DNA of 42,679 bases from Candidatus Zixiibacteriota bacterium (GCA_034439475.1 JAWXAN010000050.1:1-42679); one strand, 5' to 3'. Shown: positions 9,609 through 18,999, counted from the stretch's first letter. The notes: generated by a model not told the origin, from the sequence alone. Numbers and translations: made by a program.

Positions 9609-10561
9609 TTTGCGCCTCCAAATCCGATATGTGCAGTGATACTCAGGAGAAATTGGTCTCGGTTCATTTTTGATAACTCTTCGCCCACGATTCGCCGCTT
9701 GGCCGGATCGAATACTCCGGTCGCCGAGAGATATTTGATTGGCGTGACGCGCAATCCAAGAAGCGGTCCTTCGGAGAGATTTACATATTTGTAATAGGAT
9801 TGGGATATCTCTTCAATTCGAATCCAGCCTCCGACGATCCCGACTGGTATGTGGGATATAGGAAAAACAATCACCTGGCCGCCTATGAGTCGTCGTTTGG
9901 TATTCAAATCAGAACCGTCAAAATTGAACGTGCTGTTCCAGAATGTGTGACCGGCGAAGGCTTCGACAAAAATAACGCGCTCCCAAGTCAAAGCCGCGTT
10001 TACCAACGGAATGCCGCCAAAGGGGGAGGTTGTTAGCCCTGCGCCAAACTGGAGGCCAAAATTTTCGATAGGCGTGCCGGACGAAGTCTGGACTTCGGTG
10101 AAATGTTTTTCGACTGGCGCTCTTTGCTCAACAGCCTGGAGGCGGGCTTCGATATCTGACAACTCGCGCGATATACGAATACTGGCATAGCGATATTCGG
10201 AGCCTCTGCGTTTGCTGTCATCGGACTGGACGATAATCTGAATAGAATCGACTTTGAATTCACTGATAAGCAGTGCGCGGAGAATATGCGCGCGCCCCAA
10301 GGCGAGGCCGGGATTTTTTGCATCGTGATCACTTTGATACTGCCCGCCATCAGCGCCGCCCGTAATGACAGCTCTGGCGAGCGGATACTTTTTGAGCGTA
10401 TCGGCTACTGCTTTCATACCGGGGAAGTATGCCTGAAAGTGGTCAGAGTCGATACTTCCGCCGACACCCAGCGGAAAATCTTTGATGACCACTTCCTGCG
10501 CCGATGCAATCCCCGCCAGAATAGCGAGAGTGCCGATCACTCGAATAATGAGTCTCTTCAT
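9605..10561 (-). CDS. Exported OmpA-like envelope protein
   Basis: The 318-residue protein begins with a signal peptide (MKRLIIRVIGTLAILAGIASA, cleavage after ASA). The next 120 residues resemble an OmpA-like peptidoglycan-binding domain: a strand, a helix with LKKYP, GGADGG, and the N-x2-L-x3-RA helix (NPGLALGRAHILRALL). The remaining 170 residues are rich in alternating hydrophobic and aromatic residues and may form a membrane beta-barrel. I used the ATG at 10561 and not the one at 10582 because AAAGGA is well placed for it and the signal peptide starts there. It forms an operon with the DT-repeat lipoprotein. Confidence 0.65.
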   Translation of the reverse strand: MKRLIIRVIGTLAILAGIASAQEVVIKDFPLGVGGSIDSDHFQAYFPGMKAVADTLKKYPLARAVITGGADGGQYQSDHDAKNPGLALGRAHILRALLISEFKVDSIQIIVQSDDSKRRGSEYRYASIRISRELSDIEARLQAVEQRAPVEKHFTEVQTSSGTPIENFGLQFGAGLTTSPFGGIPLVNAALTWERVIFVEAFAGHTFWNSTFNFDGSDLNTKRRLIGGQVIVFPISHIPVGIVGGWIRIEEISQSYYKYVNLSEGPLLGLRVTPIKYLSATGVFDPAKRRIVGEELSKMNRDQFLLSITAHIGFGGAK

Positions 10562-10936
10562 GTTTATAAATCCTTTCATCATTACGAGCAGTTCTCCTGA
10601 TGTGGAGGGAGAATCGATGACAAATTGTCTATTTCATAACTGACATATTTTTGAACAGAATGACAAAGCCCAGCTTTGATATCTCCTGTATACATGCATG
10701 CGGACAGGGAATCACCGTTGATTTCGCAGTCTTTTTGCATTGTTTATCCTCCTGCGGATTCGGCTACATCATATCACAAACTGTCATATCTCATTGAAGC
10801 CAGAGAGGTAAGTACAAACTCTCTGTCTTTGGTAGAGACATATTGCAAGAAGTGTACCAAGAAGTGGAGGGGGGTCGTGTAGTGGGGATTTTTGTAGACT
10901 GGACAAAGACTTTTAAAACAATTATCCTAATATAGT
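10562..10936. other. Intergenic region between divergent genes
   Basis: About 375 bases lie between the OmpA-like gene and the divergent type IIG gene. A short open frame at 10676-10882 has no ribosome binding site and no coding character. Promoters for both flanking genes should lie here, but no box pair is convincing enough to name. Nothing else is seen. Confidence 0.4.
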
Positions 10937-13900
10937 ATGTCATCAAGTTCAAGAATATTACCTTACAAAGCAAATTATCCCGATGTCCTTTCCGAATATG
11001 TGGCAGAGATCAAACAGGCGATTCGCCAAGGGAAGCACCACGATCAAAGGAGAGAATTTCTCTTAAACTACTTGCGACTCGCTTATGGAGTTGAAGTCAA
11101 TGAAATTGAAATAGAACAAAAGATTAAGGTGGCCAACGTAAAGGGATTCATTGATGCCCTGTACAAGTATATAATATTTGAAGTCAAGACCGATATCGAC
11201 AGTGAGCGGCCAGCCGCAATGACCGAACTCAGAAAATACTTCGCTGCTCAAAAAACTCCTTCGGAGTACCTTGGGTTGGTGACTGATGGCTTAAGATTCG
11301 AACTATATCAACTCGAAGGCGCGTCTATAGAACAGATATCCAAATTTACAATAGATGAGAATGATGTTCTTGGCTCCTTCAGATATCTTGATAATATTCT
11401 TTTCTCTGCCAAAAAAACTACACCCCGTTCGATTGATATCACTACCCGCTACGGGCCAGACAGCGCAGTTTTTAGAAAATGTAATAATATCTTAACCGAA
11501 CTTCTCGGAAGCGTTAAAACAGTGCCCAGTGTGAAGGTGAAGTTCAGCGAATGGAATTCACTACTTTCGCGTGTATACGGAGAACCTATCGGCGACCAGA
11601 TTCTTTTTGTACGCCACACATATTTGACGATGCTGTCAAGATTACTCGTACTGAATGCATTATTCCCTAAAATCACGATGTCCAAGACTCTATACCGTGG
11701 TTTACTAACCGGACAGTTTTTTGCAAAACATAACCTGCCCAATCTGGCTGAACCGGACTTTTTTAGTTGGGCACTCGGTACTACCGCTGAAGACGATTTC
11801 ATAGGGTTTCTTTCGAGACTGGATACCTACCTAAGACCATATAAATTTGACGATATAGATGAAGATATTCTGAAGGAAATTTATCAAGAACTGGTTGATA
11901 CTACAAGTCGTCATTCGTTAGGTGAGTACTACACCCCAGATTGGATTGCGGATCTTGCCTTGGAATCGATAAAGTATAAATCGGGAACGGTACTGGATCC
12001 CGCATGCGGCTCTGGTTCTTTTCTCTTAGCCACAATTCGCCGACTTAGGAAGCAAGGACTTGCCGGAAGCAAGCTATTGAATAAAGCAATGACAACCGTT
12101 TCAGGAATCGATGTGCATCCTTTGGCAGTCATAATGACCAAGGCAAATCTCTTACTTAGCTTGGCGAAAGAAATAAAAGAAGCAGTTCATGAAGTTTATT
12201 TGCCTGTCTACATGGCAGATACCCTGTTGGTTGCGGAAGACAAGAAGAAGCGCTCGATTGCAATTCAGGCCAGCGCTGAGGAGTCGTTTCACATACCATC
12301 TGAGGCCGCCGAACGCGGCGATGACATTGACCGACTAATTGATAAGTTAGCTTCAGTTTCGCAGATCGCCGTTAAAGATTCCAAAACCATGGCAACAGTA
12401 TGGTCGGCGTTTGAATCTCGCTATCTCAAGGCATCCGATGATCATGAAAAATTTCTCTGGAAGCAAAACTTCAAGCTGTATGTAAAGCTTATCAAACAGA
12501 ATAAGGACACTGTTTGGGCATTCATCCTTAAAAATGCCTGCCGGCCAGCGTACTTGAGACGTCAAAAGGTTGATTACATTCTCGGTAATCCACCGTGGCT
12601 GGCTTATAGATATATCAAGGATAAAGCCTATAAAGCAGTGGTAAAGGATTTGACTCTACATAATGGATTACTTGATAGAACTCAGGTCAAGCTCTTCACT
12701 CAATTGGACACTAGCACACTATTTTTTGTATACTGCCAAAAATACTTTCTCAAAGAGGGCGGAACCATTGGATTTGTACTTCCTAAGACCACGATTCTCC
12801 CCGCGAAACAACATGCTAAGTTTCAAGAACTGGGCTTCTCACAAATTCATGATTTTTCCGGTGTCAGTCCTTTATTCAACGTGCGTTCTGTTCTACTGAT
12901 TTCAAACCCGAAGACAAAAGTGCGCACTAAAATACCGACTACGCTCTATCGGGGCAGACTATCATCCAAAAATTTGAAATGGGAAACGGCCAAGAAGTTT
13001 CTTTCCACCGAAGAAAAAAACACTGATTTCCTGGATTCCAACCAGCAACTATCCCCGTATTTTCATCTTTTCCAACAGGGAGCTACAATCGTGCCTCGGT
13101 CATTTTGGTTTGTTCAACAGGACAAAAATGCCGCCAAACATGAAAAAATACCGCACTTGGAAACATCCGATGAGGCTTTGGATGAAGCCAAGAATCCATG
13201 GAAAATAAAAATCCAAGGTCGGATAGAGAAAGAATTAATTTTTGAAACGATACTTGCTAAAGGCTTGTTACCATTCGGTATTACACGGACTGAATCAATT
13301 TTCCTTCCGATTATCCGAAAGAAAAAATCTTACTCGCTGGCTGATTCGGTAGTCTTGACAGAGAAGGGGTTCGAAAATGCTGCACTCTGGCTGGCTGGAA
13401 CTGAAAAACTGTGGGAAACGCATCGACAGACAAATGACCGTTCCTTGCTACAACGATTGAATTACAACCAAACGCTTATAAGGCAAGACATAACGGCGGA
13501 ACATGTGGTCATATATAATACATCGGGTACAAACCTTGCCTCGGCGCTCTTTCAACGAAGTACCGTTTCGAAAAACACTGGATTGCTGACAAATGGATTC
13601 TTTGCGGATGCAAAGACATATTACTATTATGTCATGACCGAACAAGAAGGTCATTACTTAGTTGCATGTCTAAATTCTGACATTGTAAATTTGGCGATCA
13701 AACAATATCAACCACAGGGACTTTACGGAGAGAGAGACATTCACCGTCGTCCATTTGAGGTTTGCGCTATTCCCAAATTTGACCTTAAGAATCCGGTTCA
13801 TATTCAACTTGCTGAACTTGGCGGGAAATGTAAAGAGGAGCTTGAATCATTGTTACCTCAGTTTGCTGGACGGCTCGGGCAAAAAAGACTCGATGTTCGA

Positions 13901-14029
13901 AAGCTATTTGCTGGCGAGCTTAATAAAATCAACAAGCTTGTTGTCCTATTGCTCGAAGAGTCGGGTCAAGACACCGAGAGTCTAATACCCGAGGCAAATC
14001 GGATTAAGAACGGCGATCTTTTCGAGTAA
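10937..14029 (+). CDS. Type IIG-like restriction-methylation protein (Eco57I/N6-adenine methylase family)
   Basis: The 1030-residue protein joins several parts seen in single-chain type IIG enzymes. An N-terminal nuclease-like motif, Asp73 followed by Glu82-Val83-Lys84 (FEVK), fits a PD-(D/E)xK site. The methylase core has GEYYTPDWIADL, the SAM motif DPACGSGSF at residues 354-362, and the catalytic NPPW at 551-554. The C-terminal third (from about 750) probably recognises the target DNA. No separate S, R or helicase gene is nearby. Codon use looks more A+T-rich than in the flanking core genes, suggesting horizontal transfer. Target sequence and activity cannot be read from the sequence. No clear Shine-Dalgarno precedes the ATG. 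Confidence 0.82.
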   Translation: MSSSSRILPYKANYPDVLSEYVAEIKQAIRQGKHHDQRREFLLNYLRLAYGVEVNEIEIEQKIKVANVKGFIDALYKYIIFEVKTDIDSERPAAMTELRKYFAAQKTPSEYLGLVTDGLRFELYQLEGASIEQISKFTIDENDVLGSFRYLDNILFSAKKTTPRSIDITTRYGPDSAVFRKCNNILTELLGSVKTVPSVKVKFSEWNSLLSRVYGEPIGDQILFVRHTYLTMLSRLLVLNALFPKITMSKTLYRGLLTGQFFAKHNLPNLAEPDFFSWALGTTAEDDFIGFLSRLDTYLRPYKFDDIDEDILKEIYQELVDTTSRHSLGEYYTPDWIADLALESIKYKSGTVLDPACGSGSFLLATIRRLRKQGLAGSKLLNKAMTTVSGIDVHPLAVIMTKANLLLSLAKEIKEAVHEVYLPVYMADTLLVAEDKKKRSIAIQASAEESFHIPSEAAERGDDIDRLIDKLASVSQIAVKDSKTMATVWSAFESRYLKASDDHEKFLWKQNFKLYVKLIKQNKDTVWAFILKNACRPAYLRRQKVDYILGNPPWLAYRYIKDKAYKAVVKDLTLHNGLLDRTQVKLFTQLDTSTLFFVYCQKYFLKEGGTIGFVLPKTTILPAKQHAKFQELGFSQIHDFSGVSPLFNVRSVLLISNPKTKVRTKIPTTLYRGRLSSKNLKWETAKKFLSTEEKNTDFLDSNQQLSPYFHLFQQGATIVPRSFWFVQQDKNAAKHEKIPHLETSDEALDEAKNPWKIKIQGRIEKELIFETILAKGLLPFGITRTESIFLPIIRKKKSYSLADSVVLTEKGFENAALWLAGTEKLWETHRQTNDRSLLQRLNYNQTLIRQDITAEHVVIYNTSGTNLASALFQRSTVSKNTGLLTNGFFADAKTYYYYVMTEQEGHYLVACLNSDIVNLAIKQYQPQGLYGERDIHRRPFEVCAIPKFDLKNPVHIQLAELGGKCKEELESLLPQFAGRLGQKRLDVRKLFAGELNKINKLVVLLLEESGQDTESLIPEANRIKNGDLFE

Positions 14030-14213
14030 TAAATTTTCAATTTGAACTTAAGCCTATCTGAGCGGCTATAACGCAGTATTCCATTATCGTCCGTCTCTGA
14101 TGAACCCCTCGCGATTGTCCCCGCCCGTTCCCTCATAACATCTTCTCCATCAATGAATTGACCGCAGCTTTTCTGCTTGACTTTGTGCTCCAAATGCTAT
14201 ACCATCGTAAGTT

Positions 14214-14747
14214 ATGATATTGGATTTACGACCATTTGATGACTTTCCAGTCGAAGCCATAGCCAAATCCGGCGATGGCGAGTTTGCGCCTTTTGATCCG
14301 ACTGTCCTCAGCGTCAAAAGCGTGACTTTGACTGTTAATGTCCAAAAATCCGGCGAGGAATATTTTTGCCAAGGAACTGTTGAGGCCGAAGTCCGTTTAG
14401 AGTGCGCGCGCTGCTTGACTGAATATGATGGCACTCAGACCCAGGATTTGGATTTTATCATCAAAGGCTCAAGTAAACTTGATGTAATCGAAGATCCAGT
14501 AGCGGATGATGAGGATTATGTTTATTTTGTGGGGAGTGATTTGCGGGTTGATGTTACCGAACCGGTGCGTCAAGCGCTCATTCTGTCATTAGACCTGAAA
14601 CCGCTCTGTTCGGAGGACTGCAAAGGTCTCTGTCCCAGTTGCGGCACGAATTTAAATGAACGAACCTGTGGTTGCAAACGCGAGCAGATAGATGAACGCT
14701 GGCGCGGACTACTGGGTTTGACCGATCAACAATCTGATACGAAGTAA
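14214..14747 (+). CDS. yceD: YceD/DUF177 family protein
   Basis: The 177-residue protein belongs to the YceD (DUF177) family, which is typically encoded directly before rpmF and has been linked to rRNA and ribosome metabolism. It has the conserved cysteine pair CARC at residues 64-67 and a C-terminal cysteine-rich segment (about 132-155, with CPSCG and CGC) typical of the longer members. It lies 11 bases before rpmF, the usual arrangement. The preceding 180 bases are non-coding and probably hold the promoter of the whole lipid-synthesis cluster. Confidence 0.88.
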   Translation: MILDLRPFDDFPVEAIAKSGDGEFAPFDPTVLSVKSVTLTVNVQKSGEEYFCQGTVEAEVRLECARCLTEYDGTQTQDLDFIIKGSSKLDVIEDPVADDEDYVYFVGSDLRVDVTEPVRQALILSLDLKPLCSEDCKGLCPSCGTNLNERTCGCKREQIDERWRGLLGLTDQQSDTK

Positions 14748-14758
14748 GGAATTTCACG

Positions 14759-14941
14759 ATGCCTCTTCCCAAACGAAGACATTCACGAACACGAGGTCGC
14801 AAGCGTCGCACCCACTGGAAGCTTGAGACGGTGAATGTCAGCAGTTGTCCAAACTGCAGCCAAGCAAAATTGCCTCATCATATCTGCCCACACTGCGGTT
14901 TTTACCGTGGTCGTAGCGTCATTGCAGTCAAATCGGCGTAA
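14759..14941 (+). CDS. rpmF: Ribosomal protein bL32
   Basis: This 60-residue ribosomal protein of the large subunit starts with the conserved basic region PLPKRRHSRTRGRKRRTHWKL. It carries a four-cysteine zinc ribbon, CPNC (residues 30-33) and CPHC (43-46), so it is the zinc-binding form of L32. TAAGGA is seven bases before the ATG. It sits between yceD and plsX as in many bacteria. Confidence 0.96.
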   Translation: MPLPKRRHSRTRGRKRRTHWKLETVNVSSCPNCSQAKLPHHICPHCGFYRGRSVIAVKSA

Positions 14942-14973
14942 CAGCTGAACACAGCATGGGGAGTGTTTTCGGT

Positions 14974-15825
14974 ATGACCGAAAAGACAATGCATACTGTC
15001 GTACTCGATGCTATGGGAGCCGATCGAGGACCGGCAGAGATTCTCGCCGGCGGCGTCGAAGCCGCGCGGCGTATGGGTGAGTCTTTGCATGTAATTGTCG
15101 TTGGTGATGAGAACAAACTCAAACCGGCCCTCGCGCGTATTTCCCATCCCCCTGCCAATCTTTCTCTTCACCATGCCGCAAGTGAAATAACCATGCATGT
15201 CGCGCCAAAAGAAAGCCTTCGTGTCAAAGACAGTTCAATATCAGTCGGAATTCGTCTGGTCAAAGAAGGCAAGGCATCGGGTTTCGTTTCGCCCGGAAAT
15301 ACCGGAGCCGTCATGGCTAATGCGCTGGTTACACTCGGTAGAATCGAAGGTGTGAGCCGACCGGCTATAACTTCAGTCTTTCCAACCAGTACTGGTTGTC
15401 CGACGGTTGTTCTGGATGTCGGCGCCAACGCCGATTGCAAACCGCAGCATCTTTCGCAGTTTGCCGTCATGGGGTCGGTCTATTCCTCGCTTGTGTTTAA
15501 TCACGCCTCGCCCAAAGTTGGTCTGCTGTCGATTGGCGAAGAGCGAAGCAAAGGGAATGAGTTGATTTTTGGCGCGCGGGAACTGCTTAATAATTCAAAG
15601 ATTAATTTTGTCGGTAACGTCGAAGGACGTGATATTCTCTCCGGCGCTGTGGAGGTTGTGGTGACCGATGGTTTCACGGGAAACATTATTCTCAAATTTG
15701 CTGAATCGATTCAGCCTTTTCTTGTTAAGGCCATCAAGCGGCAAGTTGAAACCAATGTTTTCTCACGTTTTGGCGCGATATTGCTGGGGCCATTCCTTCG
15801 CCGTATGAAAAAAACGTTCGATTAG
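14974..15825 (+). CDS. plsX: Phosphate acyltransferase PlsX, cut by an in-frame TAG
   Basis: PlsX converts acyl-ACP to acyl-phosphate at the start of phospholipid synthesis. This part encodes 283 residues, beginning MTEKTMHTVVLDAMGADRGP and containing SPGNTGAVMA and DVGANADCKP. It stops at TAG 15823-15825 directly after KKTFD. Normal PlsX proteins run to about 330-345 residues, and the same frame beyond the TAG continues with the expected family sequence. The TAG falls where family members usually have Tyr (FDYAEYGGA type). TAG ends many other genes here (atpB, atpA, atpC, fabF), so general recoding is unlikely. The start at 14974 is supported by GGGGAG; ATGs at 14956 and 14989 are alternatives. 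Confidence 0.85.
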   Translation: MTEKTMHTVVLDAMGADRGPAEILAGGVEAARRMGESLHVIVVGDENKLKPALARISHPPANLSLHHAASEITMHVAPKESLRVKDSSISVGIRLVKEGKASGFVSPGNTGAVMANALVTLGRIEGVSRPAITSVFPTSTGCPTVVLDVGANADCKPQHLSQFAVMGSVYSSLVFNHASPKVGLLSIGEERSKGNELIFGARELLNNSKINFVGNVEGRDILSGAVEVVVTDGFTGNIILKFAESIQPFLVKAIKRQVETNVFSRFGAILLGPFLRRMKKTFD

Positions 15826-16074
15826 GCCGAATCCGGCGGCGCGCCGCTCTTGGGCATTAATGGCAATGTCATTATCTGCCACGGCTCAAGTAACGCGAGA
15901 GCCATTACCAACGCCGTCCTTGTTGCCTACGAAATGGCGGCCAAAAGGCTAAATGAGCGAATTCGCGATGAACTTATAACCAATCACTTCGGAAGCTCGA
16001 ATGAGTCACAAAATAAGAGCAAAGATCGCCGGGACGGGGTCGTATACTCCTCCGAAGCGAATGACCAACGCTGA
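15826..16074 (+). pseudogene. plsX: Separated C-terminal part of plsX after the in-frame TAG
   Basis: Immediately after the TAG and in the same frame the sequence reads AESGGAPLLGINGNVIICHG, then SSNARAITNAVLVAYEMAAK. This is the conserved C-terminal region of PlsX. The frame stays open to a TGA at 16072-16074 and so would overlap fabH by 74 bases; homology to PlsX seems to end near 15990. No good start codon or ribosome binding site is seen for separate translation. It is either a nonsense mutation, a sequencing error or a readthrough site. Confidence 0.8.
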
Positions 16075-16990
16075 TTTTGAAAAAATAGTCGAAACGTCCG
16101 ATGAGTGGATTGTCTCTCGTACTGGCATCCGCGAACGGCGTATTGCCGATGAATCAATCGGTACATCGGATATGTCAGTCGAGGCGGCCAAACGTGCCAT
16201 GGAGATGGCCGAGTGCGATCCGGAAGAAATTGAACTCCTCATCACTGGCACGGTCACTCCCGATTATAAACTTCCCTCGAATGCCTGCATCGTACAGGAA
16301 AAAATAGGTCTGCCCAATGCTGTAGCCTTTGATGTCGTCGCGGCCTGTACCGGATTTATCAGCGGGCTTTCAATAGCAGAATCCTATATTGCATCGGGCA
16401 AATATAAAAAAGTGCTGGTAATTGGCGCCGAAAAATTATCATCGTTTACCAACTATAAAGACCGCAATACCTGTGTACTTTTTGGCGATGCCGCAGGCGC
16501 CGCGGTACTTGAGGCCTCAGACAATGGCCGGGGTGTGCTGTCGACCTTCCTAAAATCTGATGGAAGCTATCGCAAACTCCTCTGGACGGAATACGGCGGC
16601 TCAAAAAATCCCTACACACCGGACTTTGCCTTTGACGGCAGCGACAAGATCTTTATGAATGGCGCGGAAATTTTCAAAGTCGCCGTGCGCGAAATGGGCA
16701 AAGCCGCAGAAAAAGTAATAGCCGATGCCGGTTTGACCTCGGATGATATCGCTCTTTTCGTTCCTCACCAGGCCAATATTCGCATTATCGATGCCATCAC
16801 CAAACGCCTTGGTCTTGACAGCGACAAAGTATATGTCAATATCGAACGGTATGGCAACACCTCAGCGGCATCGATCCCCCTCGCCCTCGACGAAGCCAAT
16901 CGAGCCGGTCGTCTCAAACCGGGCGATAATGTTGTCATGGTTGCATTCGGCGGCGGGCTTATTTGGGGCGCGGCCGTTGTAAAATGGTAA
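16001..16990 (+). CDS. fabH: Beta-ketoacyl-ACP synthase III (FabH)
   Basis: FabH starts fatty acid synthesis by condensing an acyl-CoA primer with malonyl-ACP. The 329-residue protein has the full catalytic triad: Cys116 in AACTGF, His256 in PHQANIRI, and Asn286 in YGNTSAAS. The C-terminal GGGLIWGAAVV is also typical. GGAAG lies nine bases before the ATG. It overlaps the readthrough frame of plsX and is followed by fabD after 21 bases. Length is normal. Confidence 0.97.
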   Translation: MSHKIRAKIAGTGSYTPPKRMTNADFEKIVETSDEWIVSRTGIRERRIADESIGTSDMSVEAAKRAMEMAECDPEEIELLITGTVTPDYKLPSNACIVQEKIGLPNAVAFDVVAACTGFISGLSIAESYIASGKYKKVLVIGAEKLSSFTNYKDRNTCVLFGDAAGAAVLEASDNGRGVLSTFLKSDGSYRKLLWTEYGGSKNPYTPDFAFDGSDKIFMNGAEIFKVAVREMGKAAEKVIADAGLTSDDIALFVPHQANIRIIDAITKRLGLDSDKVYVNIERYGNTSAASIPLALDEANRAGRLKPGDNVVMVAFGGGLIWGAAVVKW

Positions 16991-17011
16991 TAGTGAGAGG
17001 GCTATTCTACG

Positions 17012-17944
17012 ATGAGTAAAACAGCATTACTTTTCCCGGGGCAGGCCTCCCAGTATGTTGGCATGGGGAAAGACCTGTTTGAATCTTCAGCCGAAGTCCG
17101 TCGCCTCTACGAGTTGACATCGGATTGCATTGGAGAGAATATCGCCGAACTTTCTTTCAATGGTCCTGCCGAACGGCTCAAAGAGACAAGATTTACCCAG
17201 CCTGCGATTCTTTTGCACTCGCTCTCTGTGCTCAATATTCTCGGGGAAGAATGCCCGTCGTTCGATTTTGCGGCAGGACACTCGCTTGGAGAATACGGCG
17301 CGCTTGTGGCAGTTGGAGCGCTGAGTCCGGAGAGTGCGATAAAATCTGTTGTTGAGCGAGCGAAGCTTATGGACGATGCTTGCCGCCAGAACCCCGGCAC
17401 AATGGCTGTCGCGATGGGGCTGAGTGCCGAGGATATTCACCGGATTTGCGGTCGTGCAGCCGAAGCCAGTATTATTGTCGAAGCCAATTTTAACTCACCG
17501 GCTCAGATCGTGGTGTCCGGCTCTCTTGAAGGAATAGATCGTTTTATTGAGTTGGCAAAAGAGGCTGGAGCAAAACGCGCGATGATTCTTGAGGTCGGCG
17601 GCGCATTTCATTCGCCTTTGATGGAGCCGGCCCGAAAGGGACTTGAGCGGTATCTGCAGACCATTGAGATTCATTCTCCTCGCGTACCCATCATTGCCAA
17701 TGTCACCGGCGAAGCAGCAACGGATCCAACCGAAATTCGCAATTTGCTGATTCAGCAGGTCACGGCTCCTGTGAGATGGTCGCAGACGATGGCATATCTT
17801 AAACGAAACAACGTCACCAAGGTTTTTGAAATCGGCCCCGGAAAAGTGTTGAGTGGACTTGCCAAACGAGAAATGCAAGTCGAACAGCTAATCAATCTTG
17901 ATACGCTGGCGGATATAAAATCATTTGCTCCACTTGCGGTCTAA
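17012..17944 (+). CDS. fabD: Malonyl-CoA:ACP transacylase (FabD)
   Basis: FabD loads malonyl groups onto acyl carrier protein. The 310-residue protein opens with FPGQASQYVGMGKDL. It has the nucleophile Ser91 in GHSLGEYGAL and the catalytic His200 in GGAFHSPLM, and it ends with the conserved FEIGPGKVLSGL segment. GAGAGGG lies upstream of the ATG. It lies between fabH and fabG, in the standard order, and is of normal length. Confidence 0.97.
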   Translation: MSKTALLFPGQASQYVGMGKDLFESSAEVRRLYELTSDCIGENIAELSFNGPAERLKETRFTQPAILLHSLSVLNILGEECPSFDFAAGHSLGEYGALVAVGALSPESAIKSVVERAKLMDDACRQNPGTMAVAMGLSAEDIHRICGRAAEASIIVEANFNSPAQIVVSGSLEGIDRFIELAKEAGAKRAMILEVGGAFHSPLMEPARKGLERYLQTIEIHSPRVPIIANVTGEAATDPTEIRNLLIQQVTAPVRWSQTMAYLKRNNVTKVFEIGPGKVLSGLAKREMQVEQLINLDTLADIKSFAPLAV

Positions 17945-17965
17945 CCGTACACTTCCGACAGACTT

Positions 17966-18697
17966 ATGACCACCACCGGCAAAACTGTTATCGTAACTGG
18001 CTCGACCCGCGGAATTGGACGGGCTATCGCTGAAAAATTTGTTTCGGCAGGCAACAATGTCGTAATATGCGGCACCAATCAAGAAGCCGCAGACAAAACA
18101 GCTTCGGAAATAGGCGGAGCGACACTTGGTGTCGGAGTGAATGTTACTGACGCGAAAGAGATTGCCTCTCTGATGGAGAAGACGATGGCGAAATTTGGAC
18201 GGGTGGACATTGTTGTCAATAATGCCGGCATAACCCGCGACGGACTCATGCTCCGAATGGACGAAAATGATTGGGATGCTGTGCTTGACATCAATCTCAA
18301 AGGTGCGTTCCTTGTCACTAAAGCGGCCGCCAAGGTTATGATAAAGCAACGATATGGACGAATAATCAATATAAGCTCTGTTATAGGCTTGATGGGAAAT
18401 GCTGGCCAGTGCAATTATAGCGCATCTAAAGCTGGTCTGATCGGCCTGAGCAAGTCCAGCGCGCGAGAACTGGCATCACGGGGAATTACGGTAAATGTAG
18501 TCGCTCCGGGATTCATCGAGACCGATATGACCGCGGCCATGCCGGAAGCCGCAAAGGAATACTTGATGGGACGCGTCGCAATCAGTCGGACAGGAACTCC
18601 GATGGAAGTCGCCTCAGCCGTAATGTTTTTCGCCTCCGACGATGCGGGCTATGTCACCGGACAAGTGCTTGCAGTCGACGGCGGCTTGACGATGTAA
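17966..18697 (+). CDS. fabG: 3-oxoacyl-ACP reductase (FabG)
   Basis: FabG uses NADPH to reduce beta-ketoacyl-ACP in each elongation round. The 243-residue protein is a short-chain dehydrogenase. It has the cofactor motif GSTRGIG (about residues 12-18), NNAG, the catalytic Ser138, Tyr151 and Lys155 (NYSASKAG), and the C-terminal GQVLAVDGGLTM. The start is 21 bases after fabD. The ribosome binding site is weak, which suggests coupling to the upstream genes. Confidence 0.96.
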   Translation: MTTTGKTVIVTGSTRGIGRAIAEKFVSAGNNVVICGTNQEAADKTASEIGGATLGVGVNVTDAKEIASLMEKTMAKFGRVDIVVNNAGITRDGLMLRMDENDWDAVLDINLKGAFLVTKAAAKVMIKQRYGRIINISSVIGLMGNAGQCNYSASKAGLIGLSKSSARELASRGITVNVVAPGFIETDMTAAMPEAAKEYLMGRVAISRTGTPMEVASAVMFFASDDAGYVTGQVLAVDGGLTM

Positions 18698-18740
18698 ATG
18701 AAAAAGTTGAAATCATTGTTGAACACTAAGGAGAATTAAG

Positions 18741-18977
18741 ATGTCGGTTGAAGAAAGAGTCAAAGAAATAATTATTGAACAACTCGGTGTCGAAGCCGGT
18801 CAGGTAACCGAGAAAGCCAGATTTGTTGATGACCTTGGCGCTGACTCGCTTGATACAGTCGAGCTGGTCATGGCTCTTGAGGAAGAGTTTTCCCTTGAAA
18901 TCCCTGACGAAGACGCAGAAAAGATTGTCTCTGTCGGCGATGCTATTGACTATATCACCAAGAACGGCGACAAGTAA
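18741..18977 (+). CDS. acpP: Acyl carrier protein
   Basis: ACP carries growing fatty acyl chains on a phosphopantetheine arm. The 78-residue acidic protein has the attachment site Ser36 in [18 protein letters not shown] eight bases before the ATG is a strong ribosome binding site, in contrast with the weaker sites of its neighbours; this fits the high level needed. A hairpin with a run of eight T overlaps the 3' end of the gene and may set the level of fabF relative to acpP. Confidence 0.97.
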   Translation: MSVEERVKEIIIEQLGVEAGQVTEKARFVDDLGADSLDTVELVMALEEEFSLEIPDEDAEKIVSVGDAIDYITKNGDK

Positions 18978-18999
18978 CTTCTCCGTCGCGGTTTTTTTT
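18965..18999 (+). terminator. Possible intrinsic terminator or attenuator after acpP
   Basis: GCGAC (18967-18971) pairs with GTCGC (18985-18989), with one more pair beyond a mismatch, and eight T follow at 18992-18999. The stem is short and spans the acpP stop codon. It could give partial termination between acpP and fabF, so that acpP is made in excess. Confidence 0.45.

Noticed and set aside
10676-10882. 68-codon frame in the gap before the type IIG gene
   Set aside because: No ribosome binding site, mixed composition and no recognisable features.
15823-15825. Genome-wide recoding of TAG as an amino acid
   Set aside because: atpB, atpA, atpC, fabF, etfB and suhB all end naturally at TAG at their expected lengths.
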